Shown here piece by piece: positions 31,024-44,000 of a stretch of DNA of 64,000 nucleotides; the stretch's first letter is position 1, and each line of letters starts with the position of its first letter. Origin of the DNA: Maylandia zebra (Eukaryota > Chordata > Actinopteri > Cichliformes > Cichlidae); contig NC_135187.1 of assembly GCF_041146795.1 (NCBI RefSeq), forward strand, positions 37,985,011 through 38,049,010. Direction: 5' to 3'. The translations under genes were made by a program, and so were the position numbers. The notes under the pieces are model-generated. The model did not search any database and was not told the origin of the DNA. It saw only the letters and a list, made by a program, of their open reading frames with translations.

Positions 31024-33600
31024 CTGAAGCCTTCGCAGTAGCTGTGTGGACTGCTGTAGGAAAAAAGCTGCTGTTTCATTATTTATAATATTATAGTCAA
31101 AAATATGAACTTTATATTATGTAATGGAGTTATACACTGTATAAGTAGCAGTCCTGTCTGGCTCCAGGTGTTTTGAGCATAGTGGAAGCATCTGCATTTG
31201 ATCTGTTGCTCTTATTCCAAAAATATTGTCTTCTGTTCTGGCCTTTTAAAAACTCTGATTTTAAAATAATTTTTATGATCAAATTTTCATTTTCATTGTT
31301 TTACCATGAATGCATTTCAAATCTGAATATTGCTGTGGGAAAGCACTTTTTGAGTATATCATAATTTAGACCCCAGAAGAATCATGGAGCGAATAAAGGA
31401 GGCTAAATAACTAACATGCGAACTAAAACAGCAGTTAATCTATTGATAGAAAATAAATACATCATAGAAATTCAATTTTTATTTTTTTTTAAATACATCG
31501 ATTAGAGACTAAATGTAGAAAGATAACTTAGAGTGTTCATACAGAAATTCATCCTCTTACTTTGCTATAAACAGCAGGAAGTCAGCACTCGTATCTAATG
31601 ACAGAATGAAGGTTTTCCTGCACAGCTTCACCTTCTCCCAAAGAGCATGGACAAGAAGAGCGGTCTGAGTTCAAAGCTCAAGCAACACTTGGCATAAAGA
31701 TCAGCTTTATTACTTCACCAACATGTTTCAGCCTGTGAGTTTCATCGGGGTCGTCAAGAACTGCCCAGATTTCACAGCCATGTTTTCCACAGGTTAACAG
31801 TCCTAGTTATGGTGGTTTTGTGTGGCTGCAGACGTTCCCTGTTTGTCTGTCATGCAGGCGGTCAGTAGCTGTGACAGTTTGCCAGAAAACAGCTTTTACC
31901 CAAATTCTGAAAACTGCCTATCCAGAAGTTATTAACCTCAACTCCTCAGAACTTCTCTGCGCCCCCAGCGGTACATCCTTAATTAGATCACATAAGCAAA
32001 GAAAAGTAAAAACACTCCCAGGGATTCTACCTATTCATGAGCAGGTTGCACCGTTCTTAAGAAGTGCTCAGCCAAACACCCTGAGTGAGTGTAGGAAGAC
32101 CTTTCCAAGCTTCTTCCCCAGTTGCAGCTGGGACAGGCTGCGCACACTCAGATGTACATACTTCCTGGCACATTTGTGATTGTGCCGAACAGCGAGCCTT
32201 AATTTTAGCTGGAAAGTATCAGCTTTCCTAGAAATAAAGAAAGAACCTCGAGATTATGCCACAGTCCTCGTTCCAAACATATGCTGTTGAGTATTTGGTT
32301 CTCTTGTTTAACCACTGAAGTGAGGAAACCTTTTTTTGTCACACATATTCAAACTGTGTTTTAACTTCAAAGCTTTAGGGTTACATCTAGGTTACAGTTT
32401 GGTGCAGTTGTGATGATTTAGCTTTGGAGTTGGAGTACTGGAATAATTGCAGTCGGTGGAAGTTAATAACAAAAGGAAACAGCTGTTAGCCAAAGAGAAG
32501 TCAAGACGGTAACTGGAGGTCCATGACTTCCTGGATGAACACCACTGCCAGTACATAAAGTGGGTAAGTCTCCTTGTGCCCAAGATCTTGCATAAACCCA
32601 GTCTTGTTTTGGATTTGAAGGCTACACTGTAACTACCATGTGATGGCCTACGTTCAGCTCTCCAATCTAGTAAACTGCTTCAAAGTTACTGACATGAGTT
32701 AAACTCATCCACCTGATTTGTAACTTTAGTTCATTACCTGCTGACTATCAGTGTAGTAAACAAATGTAATGACTCACACAAGCATGAGGAACACCAAACT
32801 ACTGAACTAGCCAGTTCCCGGACCGCTGACAGTGTGGGTCCACGTTAGGGCAGTACAACCTTGCAGCTGTGCTATGTCCCATTGGACAGATGTACTATAG
32901 TGACAGTCCCGTCACCATGGCCTGGATGTCACTACACCCTTTACAGAATTACAAAAAAACCTTCTGATAGGGCAAGACTTGTGTTTTTGTGTCTGTGGAG
33001 GTGAACCATTCTCCTGGAGTGATAAAGCTTTTCTCCTTTCTCTTAATTTGTGTGCCCAGAAAATGCCACTAAACCATTCATATTAAAAACACATATACAT
33101 AAAAACACAAAAACTGTAAGAAAAACAGTGCAATGATTTACTGTGGCAGTATGTCATGCCTCCACTTCTAAAATACATCTTCAGGAGAGAGGAGGCCTGC
33201 CAGACGAGTTAGAGGATGCACGTTTTTAGTTTCTGTGTATAACAGAGGTACAGCACAGCTGGAAAAATACAAACCGTGGTTGGATGACTTACAAACTACT
33301 ACTATTTTATCTTTAAGGTGATGCCCCTGTGTTTGTGTGTGATCATTTTTTTTAAGTTTTAATGTTTTAAGTATATCTTGTAACATTTGCTCAAGTTGTG
33401 AATTTATTTAACTAACTACTATCCTAACCTTCCCTTGCAAACCACGCAGACGTTAGATGTAACAACTGAATTTCACATTCCCAGTAACACATTGAAGCCT
33501 ACAAAGCAGTAGGTCCGACCTCTATGGAGTGTCTAAGAAAACCTGCGGCAACAAGTGAAGACTGGAATGATCAGAGAAAAGTGATTTTGTGAGCTGGAAA
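31024..33600 (+). other. vars2 3' UTR and intergenic DNA
   Basis: AATAAA at 31392-31397 is the likely vars2 poly(A) signal, about 370 nt past the stop. Beyond it I see no coding exon. ORFs at 31820-32179 and 33168-33386 show no recognisable domain and no codon structure I would trust. Confidence 0.55.
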
Positions 33601-33639
33601 GATGTGAGTTTGTCAGGGATTAGACTTCGGCTCGGTTCG

Positions 33640-34900
33640 GGTCAACTCGGTTCTAAGCCAGTCGACAATCCGGAAGTGTAGTTTTGTGCAATCAAAAGAA
33701 AAATGCCATCAACACACATGGGAGGTAGTGGTCTGTGGAGTAAGTGAAGCCCCTGGCTGCAGGGACACAGAGAAGCGCTTCCCTCCGCAAAGTTTCTCCG
33801 TGGAGCACAGACCGCTAGCAGTCTGCCCCCTGCTGCGGAGCAGACACTGTAGCCGGCTAACATAGACAGCTGCTGGCGCTGGATACGGGAACGAGGCCGG
33901 GAAGATGACTGAACAGGAGGCGGATAAGGTGCAGAAAGTGATACTGGGGCCTCTGTGAACCCACTCAGAAATGTGCTGCTTAATGTCACACCATAAGAAA
34001 TAAGAGGGTCTCGACTAGCTAACGTCAGCTAGCTCGCCAGCTAGCCGGTTAGTGCTGCAGCTCGATGAGCCTCAGTTCATTTGGAAATGCAAGCCTCGTT
34101 TAGCGGGCCAGCACGGCATGAGAGAGGTGAGTGACCCTGGATCCTGCCGCTGCATCCTGTCGTTGACTGGGGCGGCTGTTCAGCTAAAAAGCTGTCATTG
34201 TGGCTATTTGGCGTTAGCCGGCTTGCTAACAGCACGTCAGCGCAAGTGAACTGGTTAGCTGGCCGTGAGGATGATCGGTATGTGTGTGATGCTCAGAGAC
34301 CGCTGTAGAGGGGACAGACACTGGGCACGGCCCTGCTGCATTTAACACGCACCGTGTCCTGTGCTTGAACTCAGCTTCAGCGACACTGGGCATATGAAGC
34401 GAACAGTTCAGCGACACAGACGGCTGCTGTGTGCAGAGTGGACGAGTCAGCTGAAAGCAGAACAACAAGTTTGTAGTGTTGGCAAACTAAGAGGCGTCGG
34501 CCGCCCTCCCAGTCCTTCCCTGCCAGCCCCCAGTTCACAGGAATCATGTGAGCCGAACACCGGTAAGCCCGGTCCGTGTCCGTTACTTCAGTAGGTTCGT
34601 GCCGCAGGCTGCTCTCTGTCATCCTACCAGTCAGCTCCACGTCGGCTGGCGGAGGGAGGAGGGGATTCACCGAGACTTTCAGCTGGTACACTTTGTGACA
34701 GGAGCAACAGTTTCTTCTTCTGCTCGGCTCCTCTTGTCGGCTTGAAGCCCTGCATGGCTGAACAGGACCACGACTTCAGGTACAGTTGGCAGTGAGTTTA
34801 ACTTGCTGGGCTTAGTCTCTCTGACCAGTTTGTGTCTGTCTGTTCTCTCAAATTTGAGGCATTTTTTAATTTCAGTTGAGCTGATGATGTCTGACACTGT
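33640..34900 (+). promoter_or_regulatory. CpG-rich probable mgat1 promoter and 5' UTR region
   Basis: The base composition turns GC- and CpG-rich here, unlike both flanks. Good splice-donor-like sites follow CpG-rich sequence at GAGAG|GTGAGTGACC (about 34126) and CTTCAG|GTACAG (about 34779). These are candidates for non-coding first exons of mgat1, whose start codon is about 6 kb downstream. This is inference from position and composition only. Confidence 0.45.
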
Positions 34901-35334
34901 CCGGGACTCTTGACCCTTTCTTTAATAAGCTGTCTTTTGCAAATAATCAAGCTGCTTGATATATTAAACAGAGAGAGAGAGAGTCATCTGAGAAGTAGTC
35001 TCATGGATATTTAGCATAGGTAAACTTACAGAGATCATTATTATAGGAATCAAAAATACTCATAGCTATCTAATGTCACAGTGCTGTTAAAAGTACCTAG
35101 TACATGATTGAAAGCTTCAGATTGCAATGGTGAAGAGTTAGAGAGACAAGCCTTACCTTTAACCCCATTCTCAAGTCCACACAGCATTGAACTCTAAATT
35201 GGTTTGTTTTGCATATAGGTGGGCGTCTTTGATCGAGTTTTCCTTAGCAAACTGTTTTCATACACAGGTTCTTGACAGTATTGCAAGAATGAGGCAGAGA
35301 CATGTCTTGATGCATGTTCAAATCCCCAAAAATG

Positions 35335-35620
35335 CATTCTGTTCATCTGGACTTAGGAGAAACGTTTCGTCACTCATCCAAGAAGACTGGTGGTTCAGTC
35401 CCGGGCGACTCTAGTCTTCAGTCTGCATGTCAAATGTCCCGGGCAAGATACTGAACCCCAAGTTGCTCTCTGATGAAGTATGAATGTTTGTAAAAATATA
35501 AATTAGAAAGTGCTTGTGTGAATAGGTGAATAAGAACCGTTGTATAAAGTACTTTGGCTGCTCGAGTGTAGTAGAAAAGCACTATATTAGAACCAGTCTA
35601 CTCCATTACAGGCTGGTTTT
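35335..35620 (+). repeat. SINE-like repeat after a Penelope-type end fragment
   Basis: 35338-35385 (GTTCATCTGGACTTAGGAGA, then CGTTTCGTCACTCATCCAAG) matches the Penelope-type termini at 41.98 and 59.46 kb. It runs into a SINE-like body: GGTGGTTCAGTCCCGGG, AAGATACTGAACCCCAAGTT, ending GCACTATATTAGAACCAG. The body is shared with 4310-4545. Confidence 0.6.
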
Positions 35621-36329
35621 CAGCTCTAGTCCCAGGCAGATGGACAATTTTTAAAAAGCTATAAACACAAATGTATTTAACAATGGCTTAATCACTGTTA
35701 CAGATAATCACAACTAATATATATTGCTGTACAATGTTAAAATTTAAGAGATTAAAATGCAGTTTGAAAGAGAATTAGTACTAACTAGCTGGCAGCCAAA
35801 ATCAACTTTTAATCTTGATCCAGCTGTCTCCAGCTGTTGTGTTCTCACGCTTACCTCGGTCATAAAAAGTTAGGGTTGCTGTGCATGTTTGAAAATTGTT
35901 GTATTGCTTTATACAGTTAAAGCAAAACTAAATTGAAATGAAATAAATATAAATGTTACTGAAGGAAATAAGATAAGTGAAACATGAGAGAAGTTTACAT
36001 TAGTCAATTAATATACTCATTTTCCAATTTCATGAGAGATTTGCATGAATAGTTTATATATTTCCAGAACACGTTTTACATCAAGTATTCTTTGCACAGT
36101 TTGATATTACACCTCTCATTTTATTGTCACTACAATATAATCTAACATTCATCTTTTTCCATTTAAAGTTGCCATACATATAAGACCAAGCGCCTCAAGG
36201 TGCTTTACGTTGTAGTGCAAAAACCTACAGTACTGTAAAGTATAATCCCCAAATATTGTGAGAGTATTTTAAGCTCTATAGAGGGCTGTCACTGCATTCT
36301 GTCATGTTTTTATATGCCACGTAGCTGAC

Positions 36330-37172
36330 ATCTATCACTATAGCCGTCTTACTCTGCTTGTTCATCGCTACTATTTCTGGTTGGTTAGCCACCACCAATT
36401 TTTCCGTCTGTATCTGGAAGTCCCACAGGATCTTAGCTCAGTCATTCTCGACCACCCTAGGGGGCGTCTCCCATTTTGACCTCGGGACCTCCAGGGGTTT
36501 CCATGCTTCTGACACTCACTAGTTCCCAGCCTCCTTCCTTCCGCCTAGCACACAGTCTCAGGGTTCTGGACTTGGGGTGAAACCCTGTATGGAGGAGGAG
36601 CTTTCTTGTCTTGATGTTAGTAGCTTCTATCTCCTCCTTTGGCCAGGATATTATCCCAGCAGGGGTACCTGATCATGGGCAGGGCGTAGGTGTTGATAGC
36701 CCAGATTTTGTCCTTCCCATTCAGCTGACTCCTCAGGACTTGCCTTACTCTCTGCCTGTGGGATTCACAGGTACTTGTAGCTGTCCTCAACGTCTGCAAT
36801 GTTGCCTTCTGGTAGGGCTGTCCCCTTACTTCTGACTACCTTCCCTCTCTTTGTTACCATCTTCTCCAGTCTGAATGACATTCCGATGTCATTGCTGGTA
36901 GATCCTGGTGGTGTGGATCAGTGATCATTCACTCCTGGCATACATCTTGATGTCAACCATATAGACGAGGTGGCTGATGATGGTGGCTTGCTCCATTCCG
37001 TAGTCGGTATCCGTAGCCAGTCTTGTCAGTTATCTCACTGAGAGGGTTCAGGCCTAGGATTTGACAGGACAAAGCATTTGATGGTTACTTGTGCTATTGG
37101 CTTGAAGTTGGCTTCTAGTGTTGTTCGCAACATCCCCATTGAGTTCCTGATGAAGCATCCTGTCATAGACTT
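36330..37172 (-). mobile_element. LINE fragment, possibly R4/Rex6-like, 3' half
   Basis: Minus-strand segments recognisable across stops: RNSMGMLRTTLEANFKPIAQ, ATISHL, SLIHTTRIY, QRVRQVLRSQLNGKDKIWAI, NTYALPMIRYP, and near the low end SKWETPP and LWDFQIQTEKLVVANQ. This combination is familiar from fish LINEs with a C-terminal nuclease; the clade is tentative. Multiple frameshifts. A short L2-like tail (GCGCCTCAAGGTGCTTTACG) lies at 36190. Confidence 0.55.
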
Positions 37173-37174
37173 TC

Positions 37175-39062
37175 CCGGGGAGGCTAATGAGCGTGATCCC
37201 CATCATAGTTGGAGCACACCCTCAGGTCCCCCTTCTTGAAGATGGGAACCACTACCCCGGTCTGCCAATTCAGAGGTACCACCCCAGATCTCAACGCAAC
37301 ATTGCAAAGACATGTCAACCGAAACCTTACAACATCCAGAGCCATGAGGACCTCAGGGTGAACCTTATCCACCCCATGGGCCATGCCACCATGGTGTTGT
37401 TTAACTGCCTCAGTGACCTTACCCCGAGTAATGCTTAGGTCATCCCCAGACTCTGCTTCCCTAACCCTATCCCACTGAGACGTCTTAATCCTACGGAAGA
37501 CGTCCTCCGAGTATTCCAACCCCCGACAATATCATCAGTTGAAGTCAGCAGCACTTCACCCGCGCTGTACACATTGTCGGTAGAGCACCGCTTTCCAAAG
37601 TTGTTTTTCCATGGCTTCACCAAACTCCCACCTGAATTTTTGTTTCAGCCATTGTGTGGCTTGGTCTGCCAGTGTCACGGTCTGCGGGGCAGACCATAGA
37701 GGTGTGGGGAAGATAGGACCCAAAACGCAGGACTCTTCACCGCAATGGTGCGTTTATTGACAGTGTAGGAGAAATAACAATAAATCCCCGTGTGCTCCCT
37801 TGACTCCCGTGCAGTGTCTTCTCCCAAAATCCGTGTCTTGGTGCTCTCCGCTCCCGTGTTTTCGCAATCCCCGTGCTCACTACCCTCCTGTTTCCACGCT
37901 CCTCCTGGGGGAAAGAATACCAGAGGCAGCCGTCAAGAAACATGCTCTTGCAGGTATGCACACACTGATTTAAACCTTAGTCAAGACACTGACGTGGAGT
38001 CTTATGCAACAATCCAGCGTCGAGGAGCGCTCAGCCAAACTGTTAAATAGCTCCCCGACGAGGCTTGATCGACTTCAGGTGTGTGCGCTTCTCCTCAGGT
38101 GTGGCCAGGCTCCTGACTGCCACGCCCAACAGGGCTGAAGAACAGGTGCTTTGCCACACCCACCTACACACAAACATAAGGAAACAGAGGACAGAAGCAC
38201 CAAAAATACACATGTCCATGCTTATTCACAGACTGTGGGTCCTTCAGACCCAGGTCCGTGACAGTCAGTACCCATCGGCTGCCTCCAATGTCCCAAAGGC
38301 TAATCAAGCTCAATAGGAGTCCTTTTTCAGCCTGATGCCTCCTTTCACCTCCAGTGTCCAGCAGCTGGTTCGGGGGTTACTACCACGACAAGCACCAACC
38401 ACCTTGCAACCACAGTTCAGTGCAGCAGTCTCAGTCCATTTGGACTCAATGTCCCCAGTCTCACTCGGAATATTGTTGAAGCTCTGCTAGAAGTGAGAGT
38501 TGTACACTGGGACCTCTGTTAGGTGTTCCCAGTGTACCCTCACTATACATTTTGGGGCACCAGGTCTGTCCAGCATACTCCCCCTGCCACCTGATCCCAA
38601 AGACAGGACTTCAAGAAGCCCGAGTACTCTGAACTGTTGTTTGGCGCATAAGTGCAGACGACAGTCAAGACCCGTTCCCTGATCCAGAGGCGCAGGGAAC
38701 AAACCTTTTCGTTCTCTGGGAAAAACCCCCAATGTAAAGGCATCAAGCCGAGGGGATGCCAGGATACCCACCCCAGCTTGCTGCTTCTCACCAAGGGCAA
38801 GTCCATGCTGGGGCCGAGTTCAGCCCTGCTTCTGGAGACTGGTTCCAGAGCCTAAGCTGTGCATTGAAGTAAACTCGACTGTGTCTAGCCAGTACCTCTC
38901 AATGTCATGCACTAGCTCAGGCTCCTTCCCCATCAGACGGGTGACGTCCCCATTTCCAGCCTCGGTAGCCAGGAATCGATCCTCCAGGGTCCCTGCCCTT
39001 GGTTGCTGCTTGACACACACAATACACCCAACCTCTACGGGAACACCCAACCGTTCAATCAT
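37175..39062 (-). mobile_element. RTE/Rex3-like LINE, 5' half, cut by a TIR element
   Basis: On the minus strand the high-coordinate part carries an APE-type endonuclease (ERYWLDTVEFTSMHSLGSGT, LTVVCTYAPNNSSEYSGFL). The low-coordinate part carries the linker and first RT motifs (GMAHGVDKVHPEVLMALDVV, LNWQTGVVVPIFKKGD, VCSNY). The two parts belong to one LINE interrupted at 37673-38263. At the low end it abuts a different LINE at 37172, so the locus is a composite. No intact frame. Confidence 0.6.
37673..38263. mobile_element. 591 bp TIR element inserted in a LINE
   Basis: Left end TGTCACGGTCTGCGGGGCAG; right end CCAGGTCCGTGACA, so the terminal TGTCACGG is inverted. Both sides resume the same minus-strand LINE, which fixes the insertion. 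Flanks read CTGCCAG on the left and GTCAGTA on the right, giving only a weak possible target duplication. No transposase; family not assigned. Confidence 0.65.
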
Positions 39063-39977
39063 AAAGAATCAAACAATAAATGACAGTTTAAGAAACCGGT
39101 CTTCAGTAACTATAGTGTTTTTTTTCATCTTGAAAATCAGTATTGCTCATCCAATCATCCAGTATAATATAAAGTGAATAGAAGAGTCTGTTGTGTTGTA
39201 CTGTGGTAAGTTTGGATCTGTTGACAGAGTGCACATGGCCACTAACCATAACCATTTCTCACTCTGCAGGCATGACACTACACTTTAACTTGTTTGGCTG
39301 GAACAAATGTGGGGTAAACTGAGAATGTGACAGTAATGGGTAGCACCTTTATCTACCCACCTCTCTGCTACCTTAGAGAACTGGCTTCATCCTGTCAGAG
39401 CACAGGCTTATGTTTGTCAGTGCTAATTGGTTTAGGTGTTTCTAATGCTAAGAAGTGACCTTCATCCGCTCGCTCACTTACTAAATTTATTCCTCTGTTA
39501 CTTTGAAATAACAGAGAAAGCTTGTCAACATTCAGGTTTATTGGACTGGACATTTAGTTTTAGATGTCTTTAATTTATGAATACTGTTGGTGTCCAGTTG
39601 AAGTTGTGTACAGGTCAGTTTCACATGTTGACTAAAACATCAGCCAGAACCTCGGTGTGACCACTCTGTCCTGCCAGAGGCCTTTACTATCAGTTCTTAC
39701 CGGGGTATATCACCATGATAACGTGCTGCAATCCTCATCTTCCCTGGAGCAAGCTGTGTTCCAGGTTAGAGATCAACAGGCATGAAATCACTGCCTACTG
39801 ACTAGTGAAGTCTACGGAAAATAGCATCACCATTCCTGGAAGATCCCTCACACCTCTGCAAACTGAGTAGTCTAAGGTTTTCTGATTTAAGTCACCTTAA
39901 AACTACATGATTGTGTCCTTTGCTCATATTGCAAGAATCTAAAAGAAGAGCTTGTTTTGAAGGGTTTTTTTCCCCAC

Positions 39978-40450
39978 TAGGGCAGGGCAATATGGCCAAA
40001 AATATTTATCACGATATATTTGAAAATTTACCATAACAATATAATTGACGATATAATTGACACTAGACAAAATACTTTACAACTCCACTACTTTATTAGT
40101 GCAAAGAAACCCCATCAATGTATTTTCACTTAAACAAGCAGCTGTTTTTATGTGCATTACAAAAATTGTGCTTTGGTGTGTATCTGACGGACAAAAGCGG
40201 GGTCAGTTCCTCAACCCTGGAAGTTGCAGCATTTTTACAAACCAATTCTGGTTCATCTGTTTCATTCAAAGATCTACTTTCGCTCTTCTCATTCTCCGTC
40301 GCCGCCATGCTTTTTCCGCCATGTGCGTATGAAAGCAAAGGCACTGCGCATGCCCGTTTTACCCATATTCTATTGTGATATTTCATTTTCTTATCATTGC
40401 CTAACGTTATACCGGTATTACCGTGAACGATATGATATGACCCAACCCTA
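39978..40450 (-). mobile_element. Non-autonomous hAT-type element, 473 bp
   Basis: Left end TAGGGCAGGGCAATATGGCC, right end GTCATA-type sequence closing in CCCAACCCTA. Flanking 8 bp repeats TTCCCCAC (39970-39977) and TTTCCCAC (40451-40458) differ by one base, fitting a hAT target duplication. Its minus-strand sequence is related to the larger element at 57073-58487, which keeps a BED-finger remnant. Confidence 0.75.
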
Positions 40451-41017
40451 TTTCCCACCATCTTCCTGTATCCTCAGCAGTGACACCAACCCTCTGCATG
40501 CCCTAGTTGACTCTTCCGCTGGGCGAGGAATGGTCTTGATCTTGTTGTGGGTTTAACTGACAGTATAGCTGCTTTTGTTTTACAGAGACACATATACAGT
40601 ACACTTATGAAATTCTCAAATGACCTACAGTCACCAAGCTGAATGTTTCCCTTCTCTTTTTTTCAGGATGGTGGAAGGATAACATTCAAGGAGTTGCACT
40701 CCCTCCACCCAAAGTGACCTGTCTTCTCCTTTTGTCCACTTTCACCTGCAGTCCATTTTGCTAGCTGCAAGCTTGCTGACCTGACCTTATGGGATTTCAT
40801 AGACTGCATGTATTCCACAGTAACATCATATAAATTCCTTTTAAATTAGACATTCCTATAGCAGACACCCTCCTGACTGAAGGACAGAATGAAATAAGTA
40901 CAGAATGGTGGGATATTAACTCCCTGCACATCCAAAATAGTCACCTTGGTCTGTAGGATTCATACTGGTATCGCTTGTTCCTTATCAACCCCACCCCTTT
41001 TCTAGTGTTATTGGGCC

Positions 41018-44000
41018 ATGGTTCGCAAGAAAAGCTCTTTTATACTATGCGGTGCTTTCCTGTTTGTCGCCTGGAATGCTTTGCTTCTACTTTACCTTTG
41101 GGGTCGCCCTCCCATGGGCCACCTAGGAGAAGGCGGTGGAGCTGAACCAGGAGGAAAGGAGGAGTGGGGCATGGTCAGAGGTAAAGGAGGTCAAGTTAAC
41201 CTTGCTGGGGAGGTCATCCGACTGGCCGAGGAGGTTGAAATTCAACTTGACACCCAGAAAAAGCTATTAAAGCAAATTGAAAGTCACAGGGCAGTGTGGG
41301 CTCGGCAGAAGGAGATTGGGAAAAAGCAAACTGATAATATCAAAGAAGTAAATCAGATTGTTGACCAGCAGCAGAATAATCCAGTTCCTCTCATAAATGA
41401 TGTGTATGTTGGGGACCAAGGTGAAATAAAACACACACAGAGGTCTGTTGCTACAGTAGCTGCAGGCTCCAATATAGAACGGCATCAGGCCACTGATGTA
41501 AAGGAAGAGGTTGCTGAGGACAATAAAGTAACAGCTTCTGTTTCTGGTCCACAAGTCATCATTCCCATTCTGGTTATTGCCTGTGACAGAGTGACAGTAA
41601 AGCGGAGTCTTGACAAACTGATACAGTACCGCCCTTCTCAAGAACTGTATCCAATCATCGTCAGCCAAGACTGCGGCCATGCTGAGACGGCTCGTGTGAT
41701 TGGCTCATACGGAGAAAAAGTAACGCACATAAGCCAACCAGACCTGTCGGACATCAGAGTCCGGCCAGAACACAGGAAGTTCCAGGGGTACTACAAAATC
41801 GCCCGACATTACCGCTGGGCACTCAACCAAGTATTTCACACATTCTCGCAGTCTACTGTGGTCATTGTGGAGGATGACTTGGAGGTGAGTGCTCTCAGAC
41901 ATCCACATTATTGTCATGGTATTGATGATGGGTGTTTTGATGCATGCTCAGTCATCCAGGTAAGTAAATCTCCAAAAGTTGATTCTGTTCATCTGGACGT
42001 AGCGTTTGGGGGAGAAACGTTTCGTCATCATCAGGTGACGTCTTCAGTCTCAGCTGACTGCAGGTTTCAATCTTATAAACAGCACATCTGCATAATGACT
42101 GAAACCAGCCCACTGAAGGAACAATGGGCTGGGAGGTCAGTTCCTTAATCTTAATTATGCAAACTCTCATTGATCAACAGCCACTGACCTGTAGGTGTAA
42201 ATAGACTGCAGAGTCCTGGCAAGCGGATGGTACAACACAGGAGAGCCACCTCGTCAGGCCAGGACTCTGCAGTCTATGCACACCTACAGGCCAGTAGACA
42301 CTTTCAATGATGAGGATGTAACATCCTGGACAGGGAGGAACGCTGGTTTGAGGGCGGAGTCAAGGAGGCCATTTACGTGAAAAGGGAAAGACCATCTCTG
42401 AATGGAGGAGGGGCCTAAGGGTCCATCTGTCACCATCTTACAATGCTGTGATTGCAGCCATTCCCCAACTCCATGTTAATGGTGCTCATGGACATTGATC
42501 AGTGGGTTTTGGTCAGTGGTTGTTGATCAATGAGAGTTTGCATAATTAAGATTAAGGAACTGACCTCCCAGCCCATTGTTCCTTCAGTGGGCTGGTTTCA
42601 GTCATTATGCAGATGTGCTGTTTATAAGATTGAAACCTGCAGTCAGCTGAGACTGAAGACGTCACCTGATGATGATGACCAAACGTTTCTCCCATAAAAC
42701 GCTATGTCCAGATGAACAGAATCAACTTTTGAAGATGATGAGTGTTATTTTGCTGTCATTGTATCATTTTAGCAGCAAAGACTTCAGTAGACTTGTCATC
42801 CTCTTTTGGCTAGTCCCTTTATTAGGGGTCACCACAGTGAATGATCTGTGGCATATGCTAGTTATAACCGTGGTCGCACCCCAAAACCCATATTTGATTT
42901 AAATGTGACAGATAAAAGCGTTTCATCCTTGTGCACTTCTGAGCAGCTTATAGAGCATCTACTGTGTACATTTTACATAGTGTCTCGACCTTTTTGGAAT
43001 CGAGGGTTATATTTACATGACTACTCAGAACCTCAGGTGGGAAACAACTTGGTATATCCTATTTCTAATGTTGTTCCTTTACATTTTTACTGGTGCCACT
43101 TGTGCCTAATTGAATTTGTTCTCCATAAGCACACAGTGGTCTAAGTATGACTGCACTTAAATGATTCAGAGAGTTTCTGTATAGAAGAGTGATCTAAAAT
43201 CTCTCCTGAGATGTGTGTAGACCTGGTGACCAACTACAAGGAACGTCTTACCGCTGTGGTGCCAACAAGGGATTCTCCCTCAAGCGTTAAGTCATGTTTG
43301 CTTGGGGATCAAATGCTTATTTCACTCAATGGCCTGCAACTTATTTGATGGCTTTTATGTCATTTTTGGTTGATATTCTGCCTCTCTCCGGTAAAAGTGA
43401 AACTACCATAGAAATTTCAGACTGTTCTACAGAATTATTACCAGCTCTGCGCATGCTGTTGATCCGTGGAGTGTTCTCAGTTTTTCACACATTGTTTTTG
43501 CATTTTGGTTCAGTTTTAGTTAAATAAATCATGACACTATGTAGTATGTCGTGGTATGTGTTGTTGTCCATTTCAGGTTGTATTTATCCAATCGTAAGGC
43601 CTGCTAAGAACTTCTTTCTTAAGAACTGACCGCTTTAAAGTACAAATCCGTTCTGAAGTAAAAAGCTTCGTGTGACACAGAAAAGTTGTGGTAAAAAGAG
43701 GCTCTGCAGTTACAGCAGTATAAAGTAATTTCAACCAGCAGCTCTGGAGAAACTGAGCCCTGGGGAAAAATCTGGCTTTACTTATGTAGCTGGTATCTAC
43801 CAGTTTGCTCTTTTCATGTTTCAGGCAGGTCGTGGAATGAGTCTGTTCTTTGCTGAATGCTTTGTCTTTAAGAATAAAGAGTTTAAGTGAATGGATCTTT
43901 TACACTTGGTGTAACACACCACTGGATTACTACACACTGTATGTGTGGAAGCTATCGTTCAGATTTTAGTGTTTTGTGGACTTTTCTGTTTAATAATAGA

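Noticed and set aside
41018-42148. Unspliced 376-codon mgat1 frame taken as a full protein
   Set aside because: After 41884 it runs through a splice donor into Penelope-like sequence. Homology resumes in frame at 46445.
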